Below, one piece after another: positions 51,749-59,460 of a stretch of DNA of 64,000 nt. How positions within the stretch are numbered: position 1 is the stretch's first letter; the number at the start of each line of letters is the position of its first letter. Source of the DNA: Devosia sp. Root413D1 (lineage in GTDB: Bacteria > Pseudomonadota > Alphaproteobacteria > Rhizobiales > Devosiaceae); contig NZ_LMEA01000014.1 in the NCBI RefSeq assembly GCF_001425235.1, forward strand, positions 56,795 to 120,794, read 5' to 3'. The position numbers and the translations under genes were made by a program. Under the pieces are notes generated by a model. It had not been told where the DNA came from and made no database searches. It was given only the letters and a program-made list of their open reading frames with translations.

Positions 51749-54700
51749 ATGTTCCTCACCAAGATCAGCGTCCGCCACCCGGTTTTCGCCACCATGGTCA
51801 TGGTGGCGCTGCTGGTGTTCGGCCTCTACTCCTACTCGCGCCTCTCCATCGAGCAGATGCCCAATATCGACCTGCCGGTCGTCGCGGTGGTGGTGAACTA
51901 TCCCGGCGCCTCGGCGCAATCGGTCGAAAACGACATCATCAAGCCGATCGAAGACGCGGTGAACTCGATCAGCGGCATCGATACGCTGCAATCGATCGCG
52001 CAGCAGAACGCGGCGATGATCATCATGATGTTCGACATGGAGGTGAGCTCGGTCGACGCGGTGCAGGAGGTGCGCGACAAGATCGCCGGCATCGAAGCCA
52101 ACCTGCCCGATAATGCCGATAAGCCGCGGGTGCTGCGGTTCGATCCCAATGCCATGCCGATCATGTCGCTGGCCATCCGCTCCGACAAGCTCAGCTCGCG
52201 CGAGCTGACGCAGCTGGCCGATGACGTGGTGGTCAACCGGCTGCGCAATATCCCGGGCGTCGGCAGCGCCGATCTGGTCGGCGGGGTGCCGGCGCAGCTC
52301 GATGTGCTGGTCGATCCGGACCGGCTCGACGGGTTCGGCGTCAGCATGTCCGAGGTGATCTCGGCGATCCGCCAGAACAATCTAGACCTGCCGGCCGGAA
52401 CCATCACCGAGGGCGCGGTGTCGCGCGCCATCCAGGTCGAAGGCCGGCTCGAGGATGTCGAGGATTTCCGTAACATCATCGTGTCGCGCACCGGCGGCCA
52501 GGCGGTGCGGCTGGGCGATGTGGCGACCATCACCCAGGGGCAGGGCGACGAGGAAAGTCTCGCCTTCATCAATGGCGAGCGGGCGCTGGCGATCAACATC
52601 ATCAAGGTGCAGGGCGCCAACACGGTGGGCGTGGCGAAGGCCGTGCACCAGGAGCTCGAGCGGCTTCAGGAGCGCGAGCTGCCCGAGAGCGTCAGCATCG
52701 ACGTGGTGGCCGACAATGCCGTGCCGGTGGAGCAGTCGTTCCACACGGTGCAGAACATGATCGTCGAAGGCGCGGGGCTCGCCGTGCTGATCGTGTTCCT
52801 GTTCCTCAACTCGTGGCGCTCGACCGTCATCACCGCGCTGACGCTGCCGATCTCGATCATCGGCACGATGACAGTGCTGTTCGCGCTCGGCTTCACGCTC
52901 AACATGATGACGCTGATGGCGCTGTCGCTGTCGGTGGGCATCCTGATCGACGACGCGATCGTGGTGCGCGAGAACATCATGCGGCACCTGCATATGGGCA
53001 AGAACCACGTGCAGGCGGCGCTCGACGGCACCAACGAGATCGGTCTCGCGGTGCTGGCGACGACGCTGTCGATTGTTGCGGTGTTCCTCCCCGTCGCCTT
53101 CATGGACGGCATCATGGGGCGGTTCTTCCTGCAATTCGGCGTCACCGTCTCGGTGGCGGTGCTGATCTCGCTGTTCGTCGCCTTCACGCTCGACCCGATG
53201 ATGTCGTCGGTGTGGCACGACCCGGATTCCGAGCCGGGCGCCAGGCGCGGCCCGCTCGGCCGGGCGGTGGCGAAGTTCGACCAGTTCTTCGAGTGGTGCG
53301 CCGGCGGCTATCGGGCGCTGCTGCGCTGGTGCCTGAGGCATCGGATGACGACGCTCGCCACCGCCGTGGTGCTGTTCTTCGCCAGTTTCGCTTTGGTGCC
53401 GCTGGTCGGGTTCGAGGTGACGCCGGCCACCGACAACAGCGAGTTCCAGGTCGAAGTGGAGACGCCGCAGGGCTCCTCGCTCGACTATACCGGCCAGAAG
53501 GTCCGGCAGGTGGAAGCGCTGCTGCGCACGCTGCCCGAAGTGAAGCGCACCTATGCCACCGTCGCCGGTGGGCAGGGCGTATCGAGCAACAATGCCGGCA
53601 CCGTCGTCGTCACCATGGTGCCGCCGGGCGAACGCCAGCTGATGCCGCACGAAATGACGGCGCCAGTTCGAGATCTTCTCGCTCAGGTGCCCGGGGTGAA
53701 GACCATTGTCGGCGTCTCGAGCGGTTTTGGCAGCCTGAGCAAGCCGATCCAGGTCACCGCCTATGGCGACAGTTTTGCGGTGCTCGGCGACCTCACCGAC
53801 CAGCTGGCGGCAAAGCTCGCCCAGATCCCCGGCCTCACCGATATCGAGACGTCGCTCGATGCGGCGCAGCCGATCGTCGGCATCCGGGTCAACCGCGAGC
53901 TCGCCAGCGAGGCCGGCATCTCGCTGCAGCAGGTGGGCGCGGTGCTGCAGCCGATGCTCAGTGGCGAGGAGGTCAGCGAATGGACCTCGCCGGCGGAAGA
54001 AACCTACAAGCTGGTGGTGCGGTTGCCGGAAGGCGAGCGCAACAGCGTCGAGCTGCTCTCCAACCTGCCGATCAGCCGCAATGACAGCGCGGTGATCCGG
54101 CTCGGCGACATTGCCGAGATCGAAACCTCGACCGGCCCGGCCGAGATCAACCGGCAGGACCTGTCGCGGCAGGTGACGGTCGACGCCAATATCAGCGGCG
54201 CCAATATCGGCGAGCTGATGCCCAGGATCCAGGCAGCGATCGACGCGATCGAGATGCCGGCGGGCTACCGCATGTCGATGGGCGGCGATGCCGAGCAGCT
54301 GGGCGATATCGGCTCCTCTGCCGGCTCGGCGCTGCTCCTCGCAGTGGTGTTCATCTACCTGGTGCTGGCCAGCCAGTTCGGCAGTTTCGTCCAGCCCATT
54401 GCCATCATGATGGCGCTGCCGCTGTCGCTGATCGGCGTCCTGGTCGGGCTGCTGATCGGCGGCTCGACGCTCAACATGATGTCGATGATCGGCTTCATCA
54501 TGCTGATGGGCCTTGTGGTGAAGAACGCCATCCTGCTCGTCGACAATGCCAACCAGCACGTGCGCGAGGGCTGGAACCTGTTCGATGCGCTGGTCGAAGC
54601 CGGGGGCACCCGCTTCCGCCCGATCATCATGACGACGCTCGCCATGGTGTTCGGCATGCTGCCCTTGGCGCTGAGCCTCCATGAAGGCTCGAGCCAGAAC

Positions 54701-54883
54701 GCGCCGATGGCTCATGCAGTGATCGGCGGGCTGATCAGCTCGACGCTGCTGACGCTGGTCGTCGTTCCCGTGATGCTGACCTACACCGACTCGTTGAGCG
54801 GACTGGTCAAGCGTGTGCTGCGTCGGCGCGAGCCGGCGCAGCATCACCCAACGCCTGCGGCGGCCGAGGTCGCCCCGCACTGA
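51749..54883 (+). CDS. RND family efflux pump (HAE1/AcrB-like)
   Basis: A 1044-residue pump with the standard RND layout: two halves of six helices and large periplasmic loops. The proton-relay pair Asp401-Asp402 in TM4 ('SVGILIDDAIVVRENIM') and the TM10 Lys region ('MGLVVKNAILLVDNA') are present. 'HPVFATMVMVALLVFGLYSY' is the first helix. It extrudes hydrophobic or amphiphilic compounds by proton exchange. Operon position with adaptor and outer-membrane factor gives a complete tripartite system. The substrate is not predictable. Confidence 0.95.
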   Translation: MFLTKISVRHPVFATMVMVALLVFGLYSYSRLSIEQMPNIDLPVVAVVVNYPGASAQSVENDIIKPIEDAVNSISGIDTLQSIAQQNAAMIIMMFDMEVSSVDAVQEVRDKIAGIEANLPDNADKPRVLRFDPNAMPIMSLAIRSDKLSSRELTQLADDVVVNRLRNIPGVGSADLVGGVPAQLDVLVDPDRLDGFGVSMSEVISAIRQNNLDLPAGTITEGAVSRAIQVEGRLEDVEDFRNIIVSRTGGQAVRLGDVATITQGQGDEESLAFINGERALAINIIKVQGANTVGVAKAVHQELERLQERELPESVSIDVVADNAVPVEQSFHTVQNMIVEGAGLAVLIVFLFLNSWRSTVITALTLPISIIGTMTVLFALGFTLNMMTLMALSLSVGILIDDAIVVRENIMRHLHMGKNHVQAALDGTNEIGLAVLATTLSIVAVFLPVAFMDGIMGRFFLQFGVTVSVAVLISLFVAFTLDPMMSSVWHDPDSEPGARRGPLGRAVAKFDQFFEWCAGGYRALLRWCLRHRMTTLATAVVLFFASFALVPLVGFEVTPATDNSEFQVEVETPQGSSLDYTGQKVRQVEALLRTLPEVKRTYATVAGGQGVSSNNAGTVVVTMVPPGERQLMPHEMTAPVRDLLAQVPGVKTIVGVSSGFGSLSKPIQVTAYGDSFAVLGDLTDQLAAKLAQIPGLTDIETSLDAAQPIVGIRVNRELASEAGISLQQVGAVLQPMLSGEEVSEWTSPAEETYKLVVRLPEGERNSVELLSNLPISRNDSAVIRLGDIAEIETSTGPAEINRQDLSRQVTVDANISGANIGELMPRIQAAIDAIEMPAGYRMSMGGDAEQLGDIGSSAGSALLLAVVFIYLVLASQFGSFVQPIAIMMALPLSLIGVLVGLLIGGSTLNMMSMIGFIMLMGLVVKNAILLVDNANQHVREGWNLFDALVEAGGTRFRPIIMTTLAMVFGMLPLALSLHEGSSQNAPMAHAVIGGLISSTLLTLVVVPVMLTYTDSLSGLVKRVLRRREPAQHHPTPAAAEVAPH

Positions 54884-54905
54884 TTCGATAACCCAAGGAC
54901 TGATC

Positions 54906-56309
54906 ATGATCACCGCACCGGCTTTGCAGGCGCGCGCCGCGCGCCTGCCCCGACTGCTCGTTGCCATCAGCATCGCGGCGCTCTTGGCGGGCTGTTCCTC
55001 GCTCGCCTACCAGAAGCCGCAGATGGCGGTGGCCGCCGCGTTTAGCGCCTCGTCTAACGCTAGAGTTTCCGTCGACAACAGCAACAAAGCGTGGTGGACG
55101 GCGTTCCGCGACCAGCGGCTGAGCCGGCTGATCGACCGCGGGCTTGCCCAGAACCTCTCGATCGCCCAGGCGGTGGAGCGGATCAACGAGGCCAATGCCG
55201 CACTGATCGCCGTCGGCGCCACCGTGCTGCCCTCGGCCTCGGGCAGCGCCACCGGGCGCGAAAGCGGCGGCTCGGGGGCATCGAGTTCGTCGGTGACCTA
55301 TGGCGCCACCGCGTCGTGGATGCTCGACCTGTTCGGGCAGTATGCCAATTCGAGGAAGGCCGCCGAGGCCGGTCTTGATCAGGCCTACCTCTCGGTCGAT
55401 ACGGCGCGGCTGACCTTCCTGTCGGAACTCACCAACGCCTATATCGACCTGCGCTACTATCAGGAATCCCTGGCGCTCACCCGCTCGAGCCTTGCCACCC
55501 GCCAGCAGACGCTGGAACTGACGCAGTCGCTGCTTTCTAACGGCGCCGGCTCGCAGCTCGATGTGCTGCAGGCGCAGAGCGCGCTCGATGCCGCCTCGCT
55601 GCAGCTGCCGAGCCAGGAGCTGGGGTTCGTGCGCAGCCTCAACCGGCTGGCGACATTGACGGCGCAATCAACGGGCGCGATCGAAAAGGACCTGATCAAG
55701 GGCGCGCCGCAGCCCTGGCCGCGGGCCAAGGTGAATGCCGGCGTTCCGGCCGACCTGATCCGGCAGCGGCCGGACATCCAGGCGGCCGAGCGGGCGCTGC
55801 TGGCGGCGACCGCCAATGCCGGGATCGCCGAGGCGCAGATGTATCCGTCGATCACGCTCAGCGGCAATATTCAGCTGGCGGCGCTGGCCGGCGGCAATAC
55901 CACCAGCTGGGGGTTCGGGCCGACGCTCAGCCTGCCGTTCCTCGATGGCGGGCGGGCCAAGGCCAACCACCAGGCGGCGTTGTCGAAAGTGAACCAGGCT
56001 TATCTCAGCTGGCAGAGCGCGGTGCGCGGCGCCATCGAGGAGACCGAAAACGCGCTGGCCGCGGTGCGTCGCGACGGCCGCAGCATCGACGCGGCGACCA
56101 AGGTGTCGGACAGCGCGCAGCGGCAGCTCGAACTGGCGCGGAAGAGCTACCAGGAAGGGCAGGGGCAGATCCTCGACGTGCTCAACGCCGAACGCAGCCT
56201 GTTCGATGCCAAGGCCCAGCTGGCAACGTCGACGCGGCAATATGCGAGCAATTACGTGGCGCTGAACGTGGCGATTGGTGGCGGGATCGGGGCGTTGGCG
56301 GGGAAGTGA
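54906..56309 (+). CDS. outer membrane efflux lipoprotein (NodT/TolC family)
   Basis: A 467-residue outer-membrane factor. The signal peptide ends in the lipobox 'LLAGCSS', so the mature N-terminal Cys is lipidated. Two OEP domains follow with 'WWTAFRDQRLSRLIDRGLAQN' and the second-domain 'GVPADLIRQRPDIQAAERAL', both NodT hallmarks. The ATG at 54906 starts 22 bp after the pump stop and right at the signal; a longer reading overlapping the pump gene lacks a signal. It forms the exit channel for the RND pump. Confidence 0.92.
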   Translation: MITAPALQARAARLPRLLVAISIAALLAGCSSLAYQKPQMAVAAAFSASSNARVSVDNSNKAWWTAFRDQRLSRLIDRGLAQNLSIAQAVERINEANAALIAVGATVLPSASGSATGRESGGSGASSSSVTYGATASWMLDLFGQYANSRKAAEAGLDQAYLSVDTARLTFLSELTNAYIDLRYYQESLALTRSSLATRQQTLELTQSLLSNGAGSQLDVLQAQSALDAASLQLPSQELGFVRSLNRLATLTAQSTGAIEKDLIKGAPQPWPRAKVNAGVPADLIRQRPDIQAAERALLAATANAGIAEAQMYPSITLSGNIQLAALAGGNTTSWGFGPTLSLPFLDGGRAKANHQAALSKVNQAYLSWQSAVRGAIEETENALAAVRRDGRSIDAATKVSDSAQRQLELARKSYQEGQGQILDVLNAERSLFDAKAQLATSTRQYASNYVALNVAIGGGIGALAGK

Positions 56310-56387
56310 GCGAGTCCTGCGGTTCCGACATAGCGATCAACTGCCGGCAGACGGCCCCCTCCTTAGCCATTCGAGCGTAGCTCTCAT

Positions 56388-56546
56388 GGCCTTCTCCCCT
56401 CAAATCGCTCCGCTGGAGCGATTTGCCCTTCGGGACGGCTCGAAGTCCCCCATAAAGGGGGAGGTGCCCCGCCAGTGCGTTGGGCACGATCGAAGACAGA
56501 GCCTCGGCTCTTCACCTCCCCCTTTATGGGGGAGGCCGGGAGGGGG
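56388..56546. repeat. extragenic inverted repeat cluster
   Basis: Contains the perfect hairpin CAAATCGCTC-CGCTG-GAGCGATTTG (56401-56425) and 'CCCATAAAGGGGGAGGTGCC' mirrored by 'CACCTCCCCCTTTATGGGGG'. It lies between convergent genes downstream of the efflux operon. No T-tract follows the hairpin. Confidence 0.65.
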
Positions 56547-56582
56547 CCGTCTCTATCAGTCAGCGCCCAAGATCAGGCCGTC

Positions 56583-56942
56583 TCACCGCTCCGGCATCCC
56601 CGCCTCCACCCAGCGGACGAACAGCGCGATCTGCTCCTCTGCCAGCGGGTAGCTCAAGAACGGCATGCGCGGGGTGCTGATGCCCTTCAGCCGGCGGATC
56701 AGTTCGCTGCCTTCGGGGTCGCCCGGCAGCAGCACCGGGCCATCCTTGCTGCCGGCGATCGCCAGGGCGTAGCTGTCGAGGCGCAGGCCTTTCCCGGCGC
56801 CCTGGGCGGAATGGCACATCACGCAGTGCTTGGTGACGATGGGGTTGATATCTGCCCAGGTCGGCGGCTGGCCCACGGCTTCTGCCGCCGCTGTCGCCTG
56901 GCTGAAGCAGATCAGGAGTAGAGCGACAAAAGTCCGCTGCAT
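56583..56942 (-). CDS. small periplasmic c-type cytochrome
   Basis: A 119-residue protein with a signal peptide (cleavage near 'ATAAA|EAVG') and one haem-binding motif Cys40-x2-Cys43-His44 ('KHCVMCHSAQG'). A Met in 'TPRMPFLSYPL' is the probable axial ligand. It resembles single-haem domains of the cytochrome c / planctomycete-type group. The ATG at 56942 is the first true ATG; an upstream TTG is possible. It stands alone and is divergent from the unknown exported protein. The electron partner is unknown. Confidence 0.82.
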   Translation of the reverse strand: MQRTFVALLLICFSQATAAAEAVGQPPTWADINPIVTKHCVMCHSAQGAGKGLRLDSYALAIAGSKDGPVLLPGDPEGSELIRRLKGISTPRMPFLSYPLAEEQIALFVRWVEAGMPER

Positions 56943-57187
56943 GGTGGCGACCAAAGTCAGTGTTCGAACGAGGAGGTGAAATCATCCTGGCGCATAAGCA
57001 CTAGCACATCCTCAGTCACAGCGCGCGAAGTGCATCGCATGGTGGCGAAATAGTCTTTGTAAATACGTGTCGTCGCTGATGAATCTGGCGTCAGCTGTTA
57101 CTGGATACGCCTATTCGCGGCGTGATATGCTGCCCTCCTCGCAGCCGCCGGCCGCCCGCCTGCGGCGTCTCGCGTGGGAGGAAGAAC

Positions 57188-57772
57188 ATGAGAAGACTGG
57201 TTCTGCTTGCACTGGCTGCTTCGTTCTGCCCGATGGTCGCGTCGGCCGCCGATGTCAGCCTCGACGACATGCGCAAGGCCGTGGACAAGTACAAGGACGT
57301 GAAGGTGGCGCTGGCGGATGGTTACATCCTGCCCGAAAACCATTGCGTGTCGGCCGCCAATTCCGGATTGCCGGCCGAGCTTGGCGCTATGGGGCTCCAC
57401 TACATTCACCCGGGCTTGCTCGAGATCACCGGCACCGCCCCCAAGGTGGACGGCAAGAGCACCTACACCGACTGGATGAAGCCCTCGGTGCTGATCTATG
57501 AGCCGCAGGCCGATGGCACGCTCGAGCTGGTGGCGGTGGAGAACCTGGTGTTCCAGGCGGCCTGGGATGCGTCGGGCAAGACCGAGGAGCTGGTGCTCAA
57601 CGGGCGCGCCTGGGACCACATGGCCGACGACCCGGCGACCGCCGGCGACGAGGCGCATGGCTTCATGCCGCATTACGACCAGCATGTCTGGCTCTACCGC
57701 ACCAACCCGGCGGGCGACCTGATGCCGTTCAACCCAGCGGTGACCTGCGACCACGCTGAGCACAAGATGTAG
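57188..57772 (+). CDS. exported protein of unknown function
   Basis: A 194-residue protein with a Sec signal ('RRLVLLALAASFCPMVASA|ADVS') and a GGGAGGAAG ribosome site. I do not recognise a characterised family. The mature part has 'DGYILPENHCVSA', 'GLHYIHPGLLE', a block 'PSVLIYEPQADGTLELVAVENLVF' and a C-terminal 'MPHYDQHVWLYRTNPAGDLMPFNPAVTCDHAEH'. The repeated His, the two Cys (one in 'NHC', one in 'TCDH') and the conserved-looking W-x-x-x-x-N-P-x-G-x-x-x-x-F-N-P pattern suggest a metal- or ligand-binding periplasmic fold. This is only suggestive. Confidence 0.75.
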   Translation: MRRLVLLALAASFCPMVASAADVSLDDMRKAVDKYKDVKVALADGYILPENHCVSAANSGLPAELGAMGLHYIHPGLLEITGTAPKVDGKSTYTDWMKPSVLIYEPQADGTLELVAVENLVFQAAWDASGKTEELVLNGRAWDHMADDPATAGDEAHGFMPHYDQHVWLYRTNPAGDLMPFNPAVTCDHAEHKM

Positions 57773-57788
57773 GAACTGTCACCGGCGG

Positions 57789-57857
57789 TGCCACAGCGCC
57801 CCCTCTCCCCAAAGGGGGGCGCAAGAAGCGCCCCCGGGGGGCGAGGGGACGTTGGGG
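57789..57857. repeat. extragenic stem-forming repeat
   Basis: 'GCCCCCTCTCCCC' facing 'GGGGCGAGGGG', with an inner GGGCGC/GCGCCC hairpin. It lies between the convergent unknown-protein and HxlR genes. Confidence 0.6.
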
Positions 57858-57868
57858 CGCTGCCGGTG

Positions 57869-58243
57869 CTAGATCGCCGCGGAGTTCTCCGCTCGCTCGG
57901 CAAACTGCCGGCGCGCCGTAACGATACGGTCGCGGTTGTTCAGCGCGATCGAGCCGAGCCGCTTCACCCCGCCGACCAGTTCCTCGCCCAGCTCGGTCAG
58001 TTCGTATTCGACCCGCGGCGGAATCGTAGCGAAGGCGGTGCGCTCGACGAAGCCATCCCGCTCCAGTTCCCTGAGCGTCGCCGCCAGCTGTTTCTGCGCC
58101 ACGCCGCCGACATCGCGGGCGATTTCGCCGAAGCGCAGCCGGCCGGTTTCCAGCGCCACCAGCACCGGCACGGTCCAGCGCGCTCCGGTCAGGTCGAACA
58201 CTTCGCGGACGATGGTTGCGTCTGGCTTGGTCATTTTCGGCAC
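57869..58243 (-). CDS. HxlR family transcriptional regulator
   Basis: A 124-residue MarR-like winged-helix protein of the HxlR family, with 'VFDLTGARWTVPVLVALETGRLRFGEIARDV' in the opening helices, 'QKQLAATLRELERDGFVERT' as recognition region, and wing 'PPRVEYELTELGEELV'. The N-terminal redox Cys found in many HxlR sensors is absent; the chain contains no Cys at all, so it is not a thiol switch. Its promoter region carries a pair of 11-bp direct repeats like those near the two-component system. Its target is unknown. Confidence 0.88.
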   Translation of the reverse strand: MPKMTKPDATIVREVFDLTGARWTVPVLVALETGRLRFGEIARDVGGVAQKQLAATLRELERDGFVERTAFATIPPRVEYELTELGEELVGGVKRLGSIALNNRDRIVTARRQFAERAENSAAI

Positions 58244-58274
58244 CTCGATTCACACAGGTGCACCCTGCGCCAGC

Positions 58275-58293
58275 AAGCTTGCGACAGGCTTGC
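58275..58293. promoter_or_regulatory. candidate response-regulator site near the HxlR gene
   Basis: AAGCTTGC (58275) and AGGCTTGC (58286) are 11 bp apart, matching the pairs at 50347-50438, and lie 32 bp upstream of the HxlR start codon. The first repeat is part of the palindrome GCAAGCTTGC. Confidence 0.4.
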
Positions 58294-58355
58294 AGGTGCG
58301 GCAGTCGGCAGTTGGGAGTCGGCAGTCGTGGCACTGCCCATCGACTGCCGATTGC

Positions 58356-58700
58356 CTACTGCCGACTGCCGTCTTCCGTCTCCCGCGCTTCCTCAATCCG
58401 ATCGCGGAACAGCGTCGCCCGGGCCAGGAGCATCAGCGTTACCGGCGTGGTGACGGTGACGAACAGGAAGATCACCAGTTCGTGGATCACCAGCCGCTGT
58501 TCCGTCACGGTGAAGAAGATCGCCGAGGCGAGGAGGATCAGGCCGCCGCCCATGCTGGTGCCCATGGTGGGGGCGTGGATGCGACGGTAGAAATCGGGGA
58601 AGCGGACGAGGCCGAGGCACCCGGCCATGGTGAGGCCGGCGCCGACGACGACGCAAACCGAGACGAGGATGGCAAGCCAGAGCGGCAGCTCGTCGATCAT
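58356..58700 (-). CDS. phaG: Mrp/Pha cation/proton antiporter subunit G
   Basis: A 114-residue membrane protein with three helices. 'GCLGLVRFPDFYRRIHAPTM' is the MnhG/PhaG signature. Last gene of the leftward antiporter operon; its start overlaps subunit F by 4 bp. Subunit G is needed for assembly of the whole antiporter complex that exchanges K+ or Na+ for protons. The C-terminal 15 residues are hydrophilic. Confidence 0.93.
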   Translation of the reverse strand: MIDELPLWLAILVSVCVVVGAGLTMAGCLGLVRFPDFYRRIHAPTMGTSMGGGLILLASAIFFTVTEQRLVIHELVIFLFVTVTTPVTLMLLARATLFRDRIEEARETEDGSRQ

Positions 58701-58978
58701 TCGATCACCTCGCCGCGCATCAGGAACTTGGCCAGCGCCACCGTGCCGACGAAGCCGAGCAGGCCGATCAGCATGGCGAGCTCGAAATAGATCGTAGAGC
58801 CGGTGCGGATGCCGAGCGTCACCAGCAGCAGCAGGCCGACGACATAGAGCGCATCGAGCGCCAGGATCCGATCCTGGGCGCGGGGGCCGCGCACCATGCG
58901 GTAGAGCGTTGCCAGCATGCAGACGCCCAGCATCAGCTGGGCGGCGAGGAGGCTCCAGTCGAGGATCATCTGGCTCAT
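58697..58978 (-). CDS. phaF: Mrp/Pha cation/proton antiporter subunit F
   Basis: A 93-residue three-helix membrane protein with 'YRMVRGPRAQDRILALDAL', the MnhF signature. The ATG at 58978 is chosen because it overlaps subunit E's stop by 4 bp (ATGA) and gives the normal length; the upstream extension would run through subunit E. It is part of the membrane arm of the antiporter. Confidence 0.93.
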   Translation of the reverse strand: MSQMILDWSLLAAQLMLGVCMLATLYRMVRGPRAQDRILALDALYVVGLLLLVTLGIRTGSTIYFELAMLIGLLGFVGTVALAKFLMRGEVIE

Positions 58979-59460
58979 TGAAAAATCTCCAGCAACAGCC
59001 GCTCGTAGCGGTGCCTGACGGTGGCGATCCATTCGTCCTTGTCGGCGAGGTCGAGCACGTGGATCAGCACGGTGTTGTGCTCGCCGTCATATTCGAGCCA
59101 GGCGCTGCCCGGCGTCGCGGTGAGGAGGCAGGCCAGCACCGCCAGCCCGAACTGGTTGGTCAGCTGCAATTCCATCTTGATGAAGCCCGCCGAGGGTTCA
59201 GCCCTCGGGTTGATGAGGATCAGCAGCACCGCGATGTTGGAGCGGATGATGTCGATGCCGGCCACCGCCACCAGCTGCAGCAGGCTGGTGAGGCCCCGGA
59301 AACGCACGCGCCCGGGCAGGATGGCGCTGGCGGCGAGCGCGGCGGCAACAGCAACGGCGCCACCGAGCAGGATCTGGCCCAAGCCGATCGATTGCTGCAG
59401 CACCAGCCACATCAGCAGCAGCAGCGCGGCGAGAACCGGATAGGGGAGCAGGCGCTTCAT
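58975..59460 (-). CDS. phaE: Mrp/Pha cation/proton antiporter subunit E
   Basis: A 161-residue protein with two to three N-terminal helices and a C-terminal cytoplasmic domain. 'NPRAEPSAGFIKMELQLTNQ' and 'ATPGSAWLEYDGEHNTVLIHVLD' are the MnhE pattern. The ATG at 59460 overlaps the stop of subunit D by 4 bp. Coupled overlaps on both sides are typical of this operon type. Confidence 0.92.
   Translation of the reverse strand: MKRLLPYPVLAALLLLMWLVLQQSIGLGQILLGGAVAVAAALAASAILPGRVRFRGLTSLLQLVAVAGIDIIRSNIAVLLILINPRAEPSAGFIKMELQLTNQFGLAVLACLLTATPGSAWLEYDGEHNTVLIHVLDLADKDEWIATVRHRYERLLLEIFQ

Noticed and set aside
52382-54973. An 863-codon minus-strand frame opposite the RND pump
   Set aside because: Composition is dominated by His, Arg, Asp and Gln, as expected for an antisense frame of a GC-rich membrane protein gene.
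56401-56425. Hairpin CAAATCGCTC/GAGCGATTTG as an intrinsic terminator
   Set aside because: No T-rich tract follows on either strand; it seems to be part of an extragenic repeat.
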